The notes under the pieces were generated by a model. It was given only the letters and a program-made list of their open reading frames with translations. It made no database searches and had not been told where the DNA came from. This document shows, one piece after another, positions 26,896 to 35,030 of a stretch of 64,000 bases of DNA. Made by a program: the position numbers and the translations under genes. Numbering within the stretch: position 1 is the first letter of the stretch; the number at the start of each line of letters is the position of its first letter. The DNA comes from Alterisphingorhabdus sp038748365 (GTDB lineage Bacteria > Pseudomonadota > Alphaproteobacteria > Sphingomonadales > Sphingomonadaceae). The stretch covers positions 62,001 through 126,000 of the forward strand of contig JBCDIZ010000006.1 of NCBI GenBank assembly GCA_038748365.1, in the 5' to 3' direction.

Positions 26896-27423
26896 TCAGT
26901 TCGCAACCGCTTTCCCGCGAAAGCCATATTCGCCGATATCTTCCCATGGTCCGCCGTCATAGCGATATAGTGCGAGGCCTGTGATATTCAGCGGTCTTGG
27001 CGTGAAGTGCGCTACCAGTTCGGCATAGGTTTCTTTGGCAACCGTTGCGGTGACCTTGTTCTGCACTGTGATATGTAGTCTTGGACGCCCCTGATCCTGT
27101 GCTGTTAAAAGCCCATGAAATTGCTCGGCAATCGCTGCGCGGATCGCCTGTAGCGCCGGGCTTTCAATGCGATAGGCAACGCCGCCCCCTAGCTTCATAA
27201 GCTCGCTCAGCATTGCCGGAGGTGCGGCATATTGACCCGCCATCTCTTTGGCGCATTGCATGGCCTGATCGGCATAATGGCCCGGCAGGTGATGAAACAG
27301 CGTAATATGCGCCGCGATATGGTTGCGCTCAGGCGGGAAATATCGCCGTCTGAGGCCATTGGCCCAAGCAAAATCGTCGCGCCCCATGCGCGCCGTCATG
27401 ATAATCGGGCGGCGGTCGGTCAT
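26896..27423 (-). CDS. 2'-5' RNA ligase family protein (2H phosphoesterase fold)
   Basis: About 175 residues from the ATG at 27423. Two His-x-Thr motifs are present, AHITLFHHLPGHY near residue 40 and RLHITVQNKV near residue 118, which define the 2H phosphoesterase superfamily (LigT, CPDase). Such enzymes act on cyclic phosphates or 2'-5' linkages; the true substrate is uncertain. The frame extends upstream to 27513, but that would overlap the start of the divergent membrane gene. The stop abuts repeat family B. Confidence 0.82.
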   Translation of the reverse strand: MTDRRPIIMTARMGRDDFAWANGLRRRYFPPERNHIAAHITLFHHLPGHYADQAMQCAKEMAGQYAAPPAMLSELMKLGGGVAYRIESPALQAIRAAIAEQFHGLLTAQDQGRPRLHITVQNKVTATVAKETYAELVAHFTPRPLNITGLALYRYDGGPWEDIGEYGFRGKAVAN

Positions 27424-27493
27424 AGCATTCTGCTGGCTGTGCATTTGATAAGCGACATATTGCATTGCTATACCCTGGCTGGGGGAGAAGAAA

Positions 27494-27910
27494 ATGCAAA
27501 AACCATCAATCACTTATTGGACCGTGGCCATTATCCTGACGCTTTGGAACGGCTTCGGCCTGTTTGCCGTATTCGGCGACCCGCAATTGCTCGGCTACGG
27601 CCAGCCGGAACCGGAACAACTGAAGCTATTGGATATCCGTCCCATATGGACACTGATTGGCTCGGCATCATCTGTCATCGCGGGTGTGCTCGCCTGCCTT
27701 ATGATGTTGGCGCGCAATAAACTGGCCATCCTGTTTTTCGGCATCTCGCTGCTCGGTTTTCTCGTGCAGAATATCTGGTTTTTCGGCAGCGAGACAACGC
27801 GGTCATTATTGCCGCCTGCCTTTCCCGGACTACAGCTGACTATCCTTGTCTCGATCATTATCGGGATATGGATGTGCCGTCGTGCTTCGAGCAAGGGTTG
27901 GATGCGGTAA
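27494..27910 (+). CDS. Conserved membrane protein, four helices, function unknown
   Basis: A 138-residue protein with four hydrophobic segments: YWTVAIILTLWNGFGLFAVF, TLIGSASSVIAGVLACLMML, LAILFFGISLLGFLVQNIWF and LTILVSIIIGIWMCR. No cytoplasmic domain or known motif was recognised. It diverges from the RNA-ligase-like gene and ends at a strong hairpin terminator shared with peroxiredoxin. Confidence 0.75.
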   Translation: MQKPSITYWTVAIILTLWNGFGLFAVFGDPQLLGYGQPEPEQLKLLDIRPIWTLIGSASSVIAGVLACLMMLARNKLAILFFGISLLGFLVQNIWFFGSETTRSLLPPAFPGLQLTILVSIIIGIWMCRRASSKGWMR

Positions 27911-27916
27911 AGCAAA

Positions 27917-27955
27917 AGGGCGCGACGTGCCCTAAAGCACATCGCGCCCTGTTTT
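27917..27955. terminator. Bidirectional rho-independent terminator
   Basis: The stem agggcgcga (27917-27925) pairs with tcgcgccct (27942-27950), with an inner gtgc/gcac stem around the loop cctaaa. It is followed by gtttt on the plus strand and by tttt on the minus strand. It separates the convergent membrane protein and peroxiredoxin genes. Confidence 0.85.
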
Positions 27956-27974
27956 GTCTCAAAAGCGCTTATCT

Positions 27975-28523
27975 TTAGGCTGCTTTGGCGATGTCACTTG
28001 CGCGCAGTGTTTCCAGAATATGCTCTGGAGCCGTTTCGCCGTAAGGGTCTTCGTCTGAACCATCATCGTTGATGCCCGGCTCTTCAAACCAATGGGTGAT
28101 CTGGCCGTTATCAACAACCATAGCATAGCGCCAGCTACGCTCACCAAAGCCGACATGGTCCTTGCGGATCAGCATGCCCATATGACGGGTGAAATAGCCC
28201 GAACCATCAGGCAGCAGCTTGACCTTATCAACGCCCTGCTGCTTGCCCCATTGATACATGACAAAGGCATCATTGACGGACATGCAATAAATGTCATCAA
28301 CGCCCTCGGCCTGGAATTCAGGGTATAGCTTCTCGAAAGTAGGCAGCTGGAAGGTGCTGCAGGTCGGGGTGAAAGCACCTGGCAGCGAGAACAGGACAAC
28401 GCGCTTGCCAGCGAAAAGGTCGCCGCTCATCACATCTTCCCAGCGGAAGGGGTTGTCGCCGCCGATGCTCTCATCGCGGACACGGGTTTTCAGACAGACA
28501 TTGGGCACGGTACGTCCAAGCAT
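27975..28523 (-). CDS. Peroxiredoxin (Prx5/AhpE-like, glutathione-type)
   Basis: A 182-residue thiol peroxidase. The peroxidatic Cys55 is in SLPGAFTPTCSTFQLP, the Prx5-type PxxxTxxC motif, and the Arg of the active site is in GERSWRYAMVVDNG. Family members reduce hydrogen peroxide and organic peroxides with glutaredoxin/glutathione or thioredoxin. The start has an AAAGGA site. An almost 40-bp dyad (28559-28597) lies 36 bp upstream, so regulation by an oxidative stress or other repressor/activator is plausible. Confidence 0.92.
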   Translation of the reverse strand: MLGRTVPNVCLKTRVRDESIGGDNPFRWEDVMSGDLFAGKRVVLFSLPGAFTPTCSTFQLPTFEKLYPEFQAEGVDDIYCMSVNDAFVMYQWGKQQGVDKVKLLPDGSGYFTRHMGMLIRKDHVGFGERSWRYAMVVDNGQITHWFEEPGINDDGSDEDPYGETAPEHILETLRASDIAKAA

Positions 28524-28558
28524 GATCGTCCTTTCTCATTTGATACGTTAGTGGAATA

Positions 28559-28597
28559 ATATTGCACTGCACATATGATTATTGTGCAGTGCAATAT
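28559..28597. promoter_or_regulatory. Perfect 15-bp dyad upstream of peroxiredoxin
   Basis: ATATTGCACTGCACA (28559-28573) is the exact reverse complement of 28583-28597, with a 9-bp A/T-rich spacer. It lies 36 bp before the peroxiredoxin start and 58 bp after the stop of mltG. As there is no T-run on the minus strand, an operator for the peroxiredoxin is more likely than a terminator of mltG. Confidence 0.65.
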
Positions 28598-28654
28598 CAA
28601 GCATAAGGTTCGGGTTTTCCAGAAATTTATTCCACTTTGGGAAGGCTTGGCAGC

Positions 28655-29629
28655 CTACATCTCACCACGCTGGCGACGGATGGCAAACCAGCGTTCAACA
28701 TTGCGGTTATGCTCTTCCAGCGTATCGGCAAAAACATGCCCGCCGCTGCCATCGGCGACCATGAAGATGGCATTGGTATTGGCCGGGTTGAGCACCGCGG
28801 CGATACTGGCCTGCCCCGGATTGGTGATCGGTCCTTTGGGCAGGCCCAGGCTGGTATAGGTGTTGTAATCATTCACCGCATTGAGCTCTGAGCGCAATAT
28901 GCGGCGGCCCAACGGTTTGCCCTTGGTCACCGGGTAAATCACTGTCGGATCGGCCTGAAGCATCATATCGCGCTTCAACCGGTTGGAGTAGAGGCCAGCC
29001 ACAGTGCGGCGTTCCTTGGGCACGCCAGTTTCCTTTTCAACGATGGATGCCAGGATGATCGCTTCCTGCGGTGTGGACACGGCGATAGTGCTGGCTCGTT
29101 CTTTCCACAGATCGGTCAACGTCTTATCCATCGCATCTTGCATGCGTTTGAGGACGGCAGCGCGGCTCTCTCCGCGCTCAAAACTATAGCTTTCCGGCAG
29201 CACCGAACCTTCCTCGGGCACCTCTATCTCGCCGGTCAAGAGCGGCTCGGCCATCAGTGTTTCATAGACCACAATACTTGGCATACCTTCGGGGATGGTG
29301 ACCAGCCGCAGGACGAAATCATTGCCCTGCAATATCGCCAATATATCTGCGTTGCTCGCGCCTGCCGGGATAACGAATTCGCCTGCCTTGATCGGGTCAC
29401 TGCTGCCGAGAATCTTTGCGCGATTGAGAAACGCATCAGCCGAGCGGACAGCCCCCGCCTCTTCAAGCAATTCCGCAGCTTTGGCAAGACTGCTGCCTTC
29501 AGGCAGAATGAAGCTGATTTCCTCCTCGGCCGGGCCAGCGCCGGTCCAGCCCCAGATGAAATTGCCGCCCAGAATGGCGACGCCGAGAAAGGCGATCAAC
29601 AGGATCGCACAGCCAAGACGCCGTGCCAT
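28655..29629 (-). CDS. mltG: Endolytic murein transglycosylase MltG
   Basis: A 324-residue inner-membrane enzyme that cuts nascent peptidoglycan strands and limits their length. A single N-terminal helix (LGCAILLIAFLGVAILGGNF) is followed by a LysM-like small domain (FILPEGSSLAKAAELLEEAG). The YceG catalytic domain has the active-site Glu in LASIVEKETGVPKER and the conserved DPTVIYPVTKG, YNTYTSLGLPKGPITNPG and ADGSGGHVFADTLEEHN. It starts just after the fabF stop, the usual position at the end of the fatty-acid operon. Confidence 0.95.
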   Translation of the reverse strand: MARRLGCAILLIAFLGVAILGGNFIWGWTGAGPAEEEISFILPEGSSLAKAAELLEEAGAVRSADAFLNRAKILGSSDPIKAGEFVIPAGASNADILAILQGNDFVLRLVTIPEGMPSIVVYETLMAEPLLTGEIEVPEEGSVLPESYSFERGESRAAVLKRMQDAMDKTLTDLWKERASTIAVSTPQEAIILASIVEKETGVPKERRTVAGLYSNRLKRDMMLQADPTVIYPVTKGKPLGRRILRSELNAVNDYNTYTSLGLPKGPITNPGQASIAAVLNPANTNAIFMVADGSGGHVFADTLEEHNRNVERWFAIRRQRGEM

Positions 29630-29634
29630 GGTTT

Positions 29635-30891
29635 TTAGAGTGCCTTCATAATCAGCGACGCATTGGTGCCACCAAAGCCGAAGCTGTTATTCAATACTGC
29701 GCGTACTTCGCGTTTCTTGGCGGTATGCGGTACCAGATCGACGCCCTCGGTGCCCTCATCCGGGTTATCGAGATTGAGTGTCGGCGGGACAATCTGGTCG
29801 CGCATGGCGAGGATACAGAAAATTGCTTCCACCGCACCGGCACCGCCGAGCAGATGGCCGATGGCGGACTTGGTGCTGCTCATAGAGGCACCGCCCAGAT
29901 CGTCACCCAGCACCCGCTTAACCGCCGCCAATTCGATAGTATCGGCCATGGTCGAGGTGCCATGTGCGTTGACATAATCAATATCACCAGCGCTAAGGCC
30001 CGCTTTTTTCAGCGCCATTTCCATCGCCAACTGCGCCCCTGCACCATCGGGATGTGGCGCGGTGACGTGATAGGCATCGCCTGACAGGCCATAGCCGACG
30101 ACCTCGGCATAGATGGTCGCACCGCGCGCCTTGGCCCGCTCATATTCTTCGAGCACTACGATACCGGCACCCTCACCCATCACAAAGCCCTCACGGTCCT
30201 TGTCATAAGGGCGGCTTGCCTGCTCCGGGCGGTCATTATAGCTGGTGTTAAGCGCCCGCGCCTGCGCAAAACCGGCAACGCCCAGCGGATTGATCGTGCT
30301 TTCTGCACCGCCTGCAAGCATCACATCGGCATCATCCAGCGCAATCATCCGCGCCGCATCGCCAATGGAGTGCGCCCCGGTTGAACAGGCAGTAACCACC
30401 GCGTGATTAGGGCCCATGAAACCATATTTGATCTGTACCTGACCGGTCACGAGATTGATCAATCGGCCATGGACAAAATGCGGGCTGACCCTTCCGGGAC
30501 CGCGCTCATGCAGAACGATGGATTCTTTCTCGATCCCCGGCAAACCGCCAATGCCCGCGCCGATAGAACAGCCGGTGCGGCGCTTTTCTTCATCGCTCAT
30601 CTCGGTCAGACCGGCATCTTCCAGCGCCTGTCCAGCAGCATCAATGCCATAGACGATAAACGGATCCACCTGGCGCTGAATCTTACCATCAACGCGCTTG
30701 TTGGCGTCAAAGCCCCAGTCATGATCAGCGGGCTTTATCTCACAGGCGATTTTGCACTTCTGGTCCGCAGGATCGAAACGCGTAATCGGCCCGGCACCCG
30801 ATTTCCCGGCGATCAGATTTGCCCAACTGGTTTCGACATCTCCGCCCAAAGGCGTCACCAAACCCAATCCGGTTACCACCACACGACGCAT
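29635..30891 (-). CDS. fabF: Beta-ketoacyl-ACP synthase II
   Basis: A 418-residue condensing enzyme elongating acyl-ACP with malonyl-ACP. The nucleophilic Cys is in TACSTGAHSIGDAARM; the two His are in VNAHGTSTMADTIE and KSAIGHLLGGAGAVEAI; the C-terminal NNSFGFGGTNASLIM is intact. The start MRRVVVTGLGLVTPLGGDVE has a GGAGA site. It follows acpP after a 190-bp gap with a terminator and is coupled by proximity to mltG. Confidence 0.96.
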   Translation of the reverse strand: MRRVVVTGLGLVTPLGGDVETSWANLIAGKSGAGPITRFDPADQKCKIACEIKPADHDWGFDANKRVDGKIQRQVDPFIVYGIDAAGQALEDAGLTEMSDEEKRRTGCSIGAGIGGLPGIEKESIVLHERGPGRVSPHFVHGRLINLVTGQVQIKYGFMGPNHAVVTACSTGAHSIGDAARMIALDDADVMLAGGAESTINPLGVAGFAQARALNTSYNDRPEQASRPYDKDREGFVMGEGAGIVVLEEYERAKARGATIYAEVVGYGLSGDAYHVTAPHPDGAGAQLAMEMALKKAGLSAGDIDYVNAHGTSTMADTIELAAVKRVLGDDLGGASMSSTKSAIGHLLGGAGAVEAIFCILAMRDQIVPPTLNLDNPDEGTEGVDLVPHTAKKREVRAVLNNSFGFGGTNASLIMKAL

Positions 30892-30968
30892 TGCATATTC
30901 TCCAAAAACGCTTCGACTTTTGTGCCTGATCTGTCAGGCAGGGCATGTTTCCCATGCGCGCAGCCGAT

Positions 30969-31015
30969 AAAAAAGGGCCTTCCGTCCGATGCTATAGCCC
31001 GAAACGGAAGACCCC
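30969..31015 (-). terminator. Rho-independent terminator or attenuator after acpP
   Basis: On the minus strand the stem gggtcttccgt pairs with acggaaggccc (plus-strand arms 30974-30984 and 31005-31015, with one or two mismatches) and is followed by TTTTTT. It lies in the 189-bp gap between acpP and fabF, so it should allow extra acpP mRNA over fabF, as found for other acpP genes. Confidence 0.8.
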
Positions 31016-31080
31016 GAAATATCTCATGTCCTTTTGCTTAGCCCTTTGTCACCAACTCTCCAGGCAACGGGCTATGACAA

Positions 31081-31314
31081 TCAGCCCTGATTATCGATAT
31101 ATTCAATAGCGTCATTGACGGTGCTGATCTTCTCAGCAGCATCGTCGGGGATTTCGACGCCAAATTCTTCTTCAAACGCCATGACCAGCTCGACAATGTC
31201 GAGGCTGTCTGCGCCCAGATCATCAATGAAGCTGGCATCGGTTGATACCTTGTCCGCTTCTACGCCGAGATGCTCGACAACAATTTTCTTTACGCGATCA
31301 GCTGTATCACTCAT
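31081..31314 (-). CDS. acpP: Acyl carrier protein (fatty-acid synthesis)
   Basis: A 77-residue acidic protein with the phosphopantetheine site DDLGADSLDIVELVMAFEEE and the typical end STVNDAIEYIDNQ. The start ATG at 31314 gives MSDTADRVKKIVVEHLGV, the family N-terminus; an upstream extension of the frame has no ribosome site. It carries the growing chain between FabD, FabG and FabF, encoded around it. Confidence 0.97.
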   Translation of the reverse strand: MSDTADRVKKIVVEHLGVEADKVSTDASFIDDLGADSLDIVELVMAFEEEFGVEIPDDAAEKISTVNDAIEYIDNQG

Positions 31315-31415
31315 CGGGGTTCCTTCTGGCTTTGTTGATTTACATGCTGCCCTAAAGCCATGCGCGGCCTCTGGCAAGTCCCGGTTGCACTATCCCGCTG
31401 TTTGGCGCTTTTAAG

Positions 31416-31510
31416 TCCCTCCCGCCTGCGGGATGGGTTTGGGGAGGGCCTGTTCAAATTACTACAAGCCTCATTCCCTCCCCCGGCCCCTCCCGCAAGC
31501 GGGAGGGGAG
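31416..31510. repeat. Dispersed GC-rich palindromic repeat, family C (pair)
   Basis: Two inverted palindromes lie between acpP and fabG: ccctcccgcctgcggga at 31416-31432 followed by tgggtttggggaggg, and gcccctcccgcaagcgggag near 31487-31506. Each can fold alone and the two can pair with each other. The same units occur at the rpsP-rimM junction (59277-59311 and 59413-59436), where one is translated. Confidence 0.8.
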
Positions 31511-31518
31511 AATATGCC

Positions 31519-32256
31519 TCAAAGCATCGCCATGCCGCCATTTATGTGCAGTGTTTCGCCGGTGATATAGCCTGCCTCATCGCTAGCGAGGAAAGCGGTG
31601 GCAGCACCGATATCATTACCTGCGCCCAGCTTTCCGGCAGGGATTTTTTGCATCAGTGCGTCTTTCTGCGCATCAGGAAGTGCATCGGTCATCGCCGACT
31701 GGATAAACCCCGGCGCAATACAGTTCACCGTAACACCGCGCGAAGCCAGCTCCTGCGCCAAGGCCTTGGACATACCGACAAGCCCCGCCTTGGATGCGGC
31801 ATAGTTGGCCTGTCCCGGATTGCCGGTGGCGCCAACTACCGAGCTGATCGAGATAATCCGGCCATGCCGCGCCTTCATCATCGGCTTGGCAGCCGCACGC
31901 ATCAGGCGGAACGCGGCTTCCAGATTGACACGGATGACATCCGCCCATTCCTCATCCTTCATCCGCATCGCCAGATTATCGCGGGTGATGCCAGCATTGT
32001 TGACAAGGACAGACAAACCGCCGAGCGCATCCACCGCGCTCGGCACCAAGGCGTTCACGGCTTCCGAATCAGAAAGGTTGCATGGCAGCGCGATATGATC
32101 GCCGCCCAGCTCATCACAAAACGCATTGAGCTTGTCTTCATTGGAGCCGGAAAGTGCCAATCGCGCGCCCTGCGCCGCCAAAGCTTTGCTGATGGCACTA
32201 CCAATTCCCCCGGATGCGCCGGTTACCAGTGCGGTTTTTCCTGTAAGATCGAACAT
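31519..32256 (-). CDS. fabG: 3-oxoacyl-ACP reductase
   Basis: A 245-residue short-chain dehydrogenase reducing beta-ketoacyl-ACP with NADPH. The cofactor motif is TALVTGASGGIGSAISKALA, the catalytic Ser is in IISISSVVGATGNPGQANY with Tyr and Lys in ANYAASKAGLVGMSKALA, and the family end ITGETLHINGGMAML is intact. It starts behind a GAGGA site and lies between fabD and acpP in the standard order. Confidence 0.96.
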   Translation of the reverse strand: MFDLTGKTALVTGASGGIGSAISKALAAQGARLALSGSNEDKLNAFCDELGGDHIALPCNLSDSEAVNALVPSAVDALGGLSVLVNNAGITRDNLAMRMKDEEWADVIRVNLEAAFRLMRAAAKPMMKARHGRIISISSVVGATGNPGQANYAASKAGLVGMSKALAQELASRGVTVNCIAPGFIQSAMTDALPDAQKDALMQKIPAGKLGAGNDIGAATAFLASDEAGYITGETLHINGGMAML

Positions 32257-32270
32257 TCAGATATCCTCAT

Positions 32271-32343
32271 CCGTTCGCCCTGAGCCTGTCGAAGGGCTGT
32301 ATTTCTCAATAAAACGGGGCTTCGACAAGCTCAGCCCGAACGG
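32271..32343. repeat. Dispersed palindromic repeat, family A
   Basis: Inverted arms lie at 32271-32297 (core ctgagcctgtcgaagggc) and 32316-32343 (core gcttcgacaagctcagcccg), between the fabD stop and the fabG start. The copy therefore lies inside the transcribed fatty-acid operon and could act as an mRNA-stabilising or attenuating hairpin. Confidence 0.85.
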
Positions 32344-32356
32344 TTGTCTATAAGGC

Positions 32357-33289
32357 TTATAAAAAAGCCTCAATATCCTCCACCGATACCAGACTGGTTG
32401 TCTCGGCATCTGGCGAGATGCGTTTCACCATGGGGGTCAGCACCTTGCTGCCAAATTCTACGAAATGGCCAATGCCAGCTTCATGCATCACGGTGATGGA
32501 CTCGCGCCAGCGCACCATGCCGGTTACCTGTTCGACCAACAGCTTGCGGATGATGTCGCCATCCTCTACTGGCGCGGCGGTGACATTGGCATAGAGCGGG
32601 ACGCTGGGGGCGCTGATGGTGACATCGGCGAGCGCCTCGGCCATTTTTTCTGCGGCGGGCTGCATCAAGGGGCAGTGAAATGGTGCCGACACCGGCAATG
32701 CCATCGCTTTGCGTGCACCGGCTTCCTTGGCCAATGGCAAGGCGCGCTCAACCGCAGCCTTGTGCCCGGAAATCACCACCTGCCCCGGCGCATTATGATT
32801 GGCCGCAACGCAGATTTCGTCATCGGTGCTGGCCTGTTTGGTCACCGCATTGGCCTCATCAAAACCGATACCGAGCAGTGCCGCCATTGCACCCTCACCT
32901 ACCGGCACCGCTGCCTGCATCGCCGCGCCGCGCAGTTTAAGCAGCTTGGCCGTGGTGGCCAGATCAAATGACCCAGCGGCACAAAGCGCAGTATATTCGC
33001 CCAGACTATGCCCGGCGACACACTCCGCATGATCGGCCAACGCCCCGCCCTGCTGATCGAGCCAGATACGCAGCGTCGCAATCGCATTGGCCATAATCGC
33101 AGGCTGGGCGTTTTCGGTAAGGGTCAGCGCATCTTCCGGCCCCTCCGCCATAAGCTGCGACAGCTTCATGCCCAAGGCGTCGTCCACCTTGTCAAATACA
33201 TGCTTTGCAATCGGATGTGTCGCCGCCAGCTCTGTACCCATGCCGACTTTCTGGCTGCCTTGCCCGGGAAAAAGAAATGCCCGCTTCAT
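32357..33289 (-). CDS. fabD: Malonyl-CoA:ACP transacylase
   Basis: A 310-residue acyltransferase that loads malonyl onto ACP. It starts MKRAFLFPGQGSQKVGMGTE, has the nucleophile Ser in VAGHSLGEYTAL, the Arg and the His of the active site in LLKLRGAAMQAAV and LPVSAPFHCPLM, and ends with MVKRISPDAETTSL. The ATG at 33289 is chosen over 33331 because it gives the exact family start. It is the first gene of the leftward fabD-fabG-acpP-fabF-mltG group. Confidence 0.96.
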   Translation of the reverse strand: MKRAFLFPGQGSQKVGMGTELAATHPIAKHVFDKVDDALGMKLSQLMAEGPEDALTLTENAQPAIMANAIATLRIWLDQQGGALADHAECVAGHSLGEYTALCAAGSFDLATTAKLLKLRGAAMQAAVPVGEGAMAALLGIGFDEANAVTKQASTDDEICVAANHNAPGQVVISGHKAAVERALPLAKEAGARKAMALPVSAPFHCPLMQPAAEKMAEALADVTISAPSVPLYANVTAAPVEDGDIIRKLLVEQVTGMVRWRESITVMHEAGIGHFVEFGSKVLTPMVKRISPDAETTSLVSVEDIEAFL

Positions 33290-33433
33290 AAATGACCCTC
33301 TTCTCAAAAACTGGCGGCGGGGTAACGGCACTCCCCCGATTAAGCAATATAGAATGGCGATTGATGCGCCGGCTTTTGCTTTGACCGCTGTTTCGCTTGC
33401 CCTGTTTTAATCGATCGCTTAACCTCGCGCGAA

Positions 33434-34831
33434 ATGGATAAAGAAATATTGGGAGAGGCATTGAGCAGACTATGTGCCCGCCATTTTGGTGGCGACGCTA
33501 ATATTTCCAATTTGCAGCGGCTTTCGGGCGGCGCCAATATGGAAAGCTGGGGCTTTGACTATGGCGACCTGCCGCTAGTGCTGCGCCGGATGCCGGGCAA
33601 TGGCGAGAGTGATGACAATATCCCCCGCCTCTCCATCGCCAGCGAGGCCAAACTTATTGCACTGGCCGAGAGCCATGGCGTAACCGCGCCGCCCATGCTC
33701 GGCGTGCTGGAGCCGAAGGATGGTCTGGGAAAAGGCTTTTTGATGCGGCGCATTGCGGGCGAAGCGCTGCCGCATAAAATTCTTGGCAACCCCGATTTTG
33801 CCGCAGCCGAAAATGCCCTGCCCCGGCAATGCGCCGAGGAATTGGCGCGGATACACGCGATCCCGCTCGATACGCTACCTGATGATACACCCAGAGCTGA
33901 TGCTGCGACGCTGCTTAGCGAAATACACCAGCGCTACAAGGATTATGGTGCGGCTATTCCGGTCTTTGATTATGCGTTTCGCTGGCTGCAGGATAATCTC
34001 CCGGCAACAACCGACCCATGCCTTCTCCATGGCGATTTTCGCATGGGCAATCTGTTGATCGATAATAAGGGCATCTCCGCCATTCTTGACTGGGAGCTGG
34101 CGCATATCGGCGATCCAGTGCAGGACCTTGCCTATCTCTGCACCCCTAGCTGGCGCTTTACCCGCCATGACCGCGGCGCAGGCGGATTTGGCGCGATTGA
34201 CGATCTCATCAGTGCTTACGAAACCGCAAGCGGTGCCCCCGTCGACCGCGCGCGTTTTGATTACTGGCTGATCTATTCGACCCTATGGTGGGGCAATGTC
34301 TGCCTGAATATGACCGATATCTGGCGCTCGGGTATGGATCGTAGCCTGGAACGCACGGTCATCGGTCGCCGCACCAGCGAGGTCGAGATTGATCTGCTTT
34401 TGCTATTTGATCCGCTATTGGGCGATACTGCAAAGGTGCCGATTGATTGGCAGGAACCGGCAATGCCGAATTTTGCCGGTGAAACCGATAATGCAGAGCT
34501 GCTGGAAGCGCTTGTGGGTTGGGCGAGCGAAGGCGTTATCGACACAGCAAAAGGGCGCGCGCTATTTGAGGCCCGTGTTGCCCGCAATGCGCTGGGTATC
34601 CTCAAGCGCGATGCGTTGTACGGCGCACGCTTTGCCGAAAGCCAGCAACAAAGGCTCGACACGCTCGACCTGTCCTTTGAGGCACTACGCGCAGGACTAA
34701 GCGACGGCACTATCACCCTCGATCAACACGAAATACTGACCCATTTGCGTCTCTCGGCACTAGAGAGACTAACCATTGACCAACCCAAATATCCGGGACG
34801 TGCGGAAGCGCTCGGCAGATGGAGAAAATGA
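33434..34831 (+). CDS. Phosphotransferase family protein (APH fold, ACAD-linked)
   Basis: A 465-residue protein. Residues 1-320 form an aminoglycoside phosphotransferase-like kinase with the catalytic loop CLLHGDFRMGNLLIDNKG and the metal-binding AILDWELAHIGDPVQDLAYL. A C-terminal helical domain of about 130 residues ends LSALERLTIDQPKYPGRAEA. Kinases of this kind stand next to acyl-CoA dehydrogenases and are thought to phosphorylate hydroxyacyl-CoA, as in ACAD10/11-type beta-oxidation of 4-hydroxy acids. The acyl-CoA dehydrogenase follows in the same direction at 35031. Confidence 0.85.
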   Translation: MDKEILGEALSRLCARHFGGDANISNLQRLSGGANMESWGFDYGDLPLVLRRMPGNGESDDNIPRLSIASEAKLIALAESHGVTAPPMLGVLEPKDGLGKGFLMRRIAGEALPHKILGNPDFAAAENALPRQCAEELARIHAIPLDTLPDDTPRADAATLLSEIHQRYKDYGAAIPVFDYAFRWLQDNLPATTDPCLLHGDFRMGNLLIDNKGISAILDWELAHIGDPVQDLAYLCTPSWRFTRHDRGAGGFGAIDDLISAYETASGAPVDRARFDYWLIYSTLWWGNVCLNMTDIWRSGMDRSLERTVIGRRTSEVEIDLLLLFDPLLGDTAKVPIDWQEPAMPNFAGETDNAELLEALVGWASEGVIDTAKGRALFEARVARNALGILKRDALYGARFAESQQQRLDTLDLSFEALRAGLSDGTITLDQHEILTHLRLSALERLTIDQPKYPGRAEALGRWRK

Positions 34832-34863
34832 TTCACGCGGAGACACAAAGGCGCGAAGTAAAT

Positions 34864-35010
34864 TCCCCCTCCTCCTTTAGGGGAGGGGCAGTGAGACTTA
34901 GCGCCGTAGCTTTAGCGAAGGCGGTTAGTCGCAGCGGGGTGGGGGCTATCCGCTTGCGCTTCGCCTTGCGGAATGCCCCCACCCCAACCCCTCCCCTGAA
35001 GGGGAGGGGC
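34864..35010. repeat. Dispersed repeat, family B, copy 2 (opposite orientation)
   Basis: This segment between the phosphotransferase and acyl-CoA dehydrogenase contains cctcctttaggggaggggca, gtgagacttagc, gttagtcgcagcggggtggg and ctatccgcttgcgctt, which match the reverse complement of 26760-26894 in the same order. It ends in the palindrome cccctcccctgaaggggagg. It fills most of the intergenic space inside a likely operon. Confidence 0.75.
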
Positions 35011-35030
35011 TAAGTATAAGGAAACGCAGC

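Noticed and set aside
22779..34861. Similarity between 22779-22812 and the reverse complement of 34832-34861 (ttcacgcg, gcgaag words)
   Set aside because: Resembles a common sphingomonad repeat, but the shared words are too short and interrupted to call a third repeat family from two examples.
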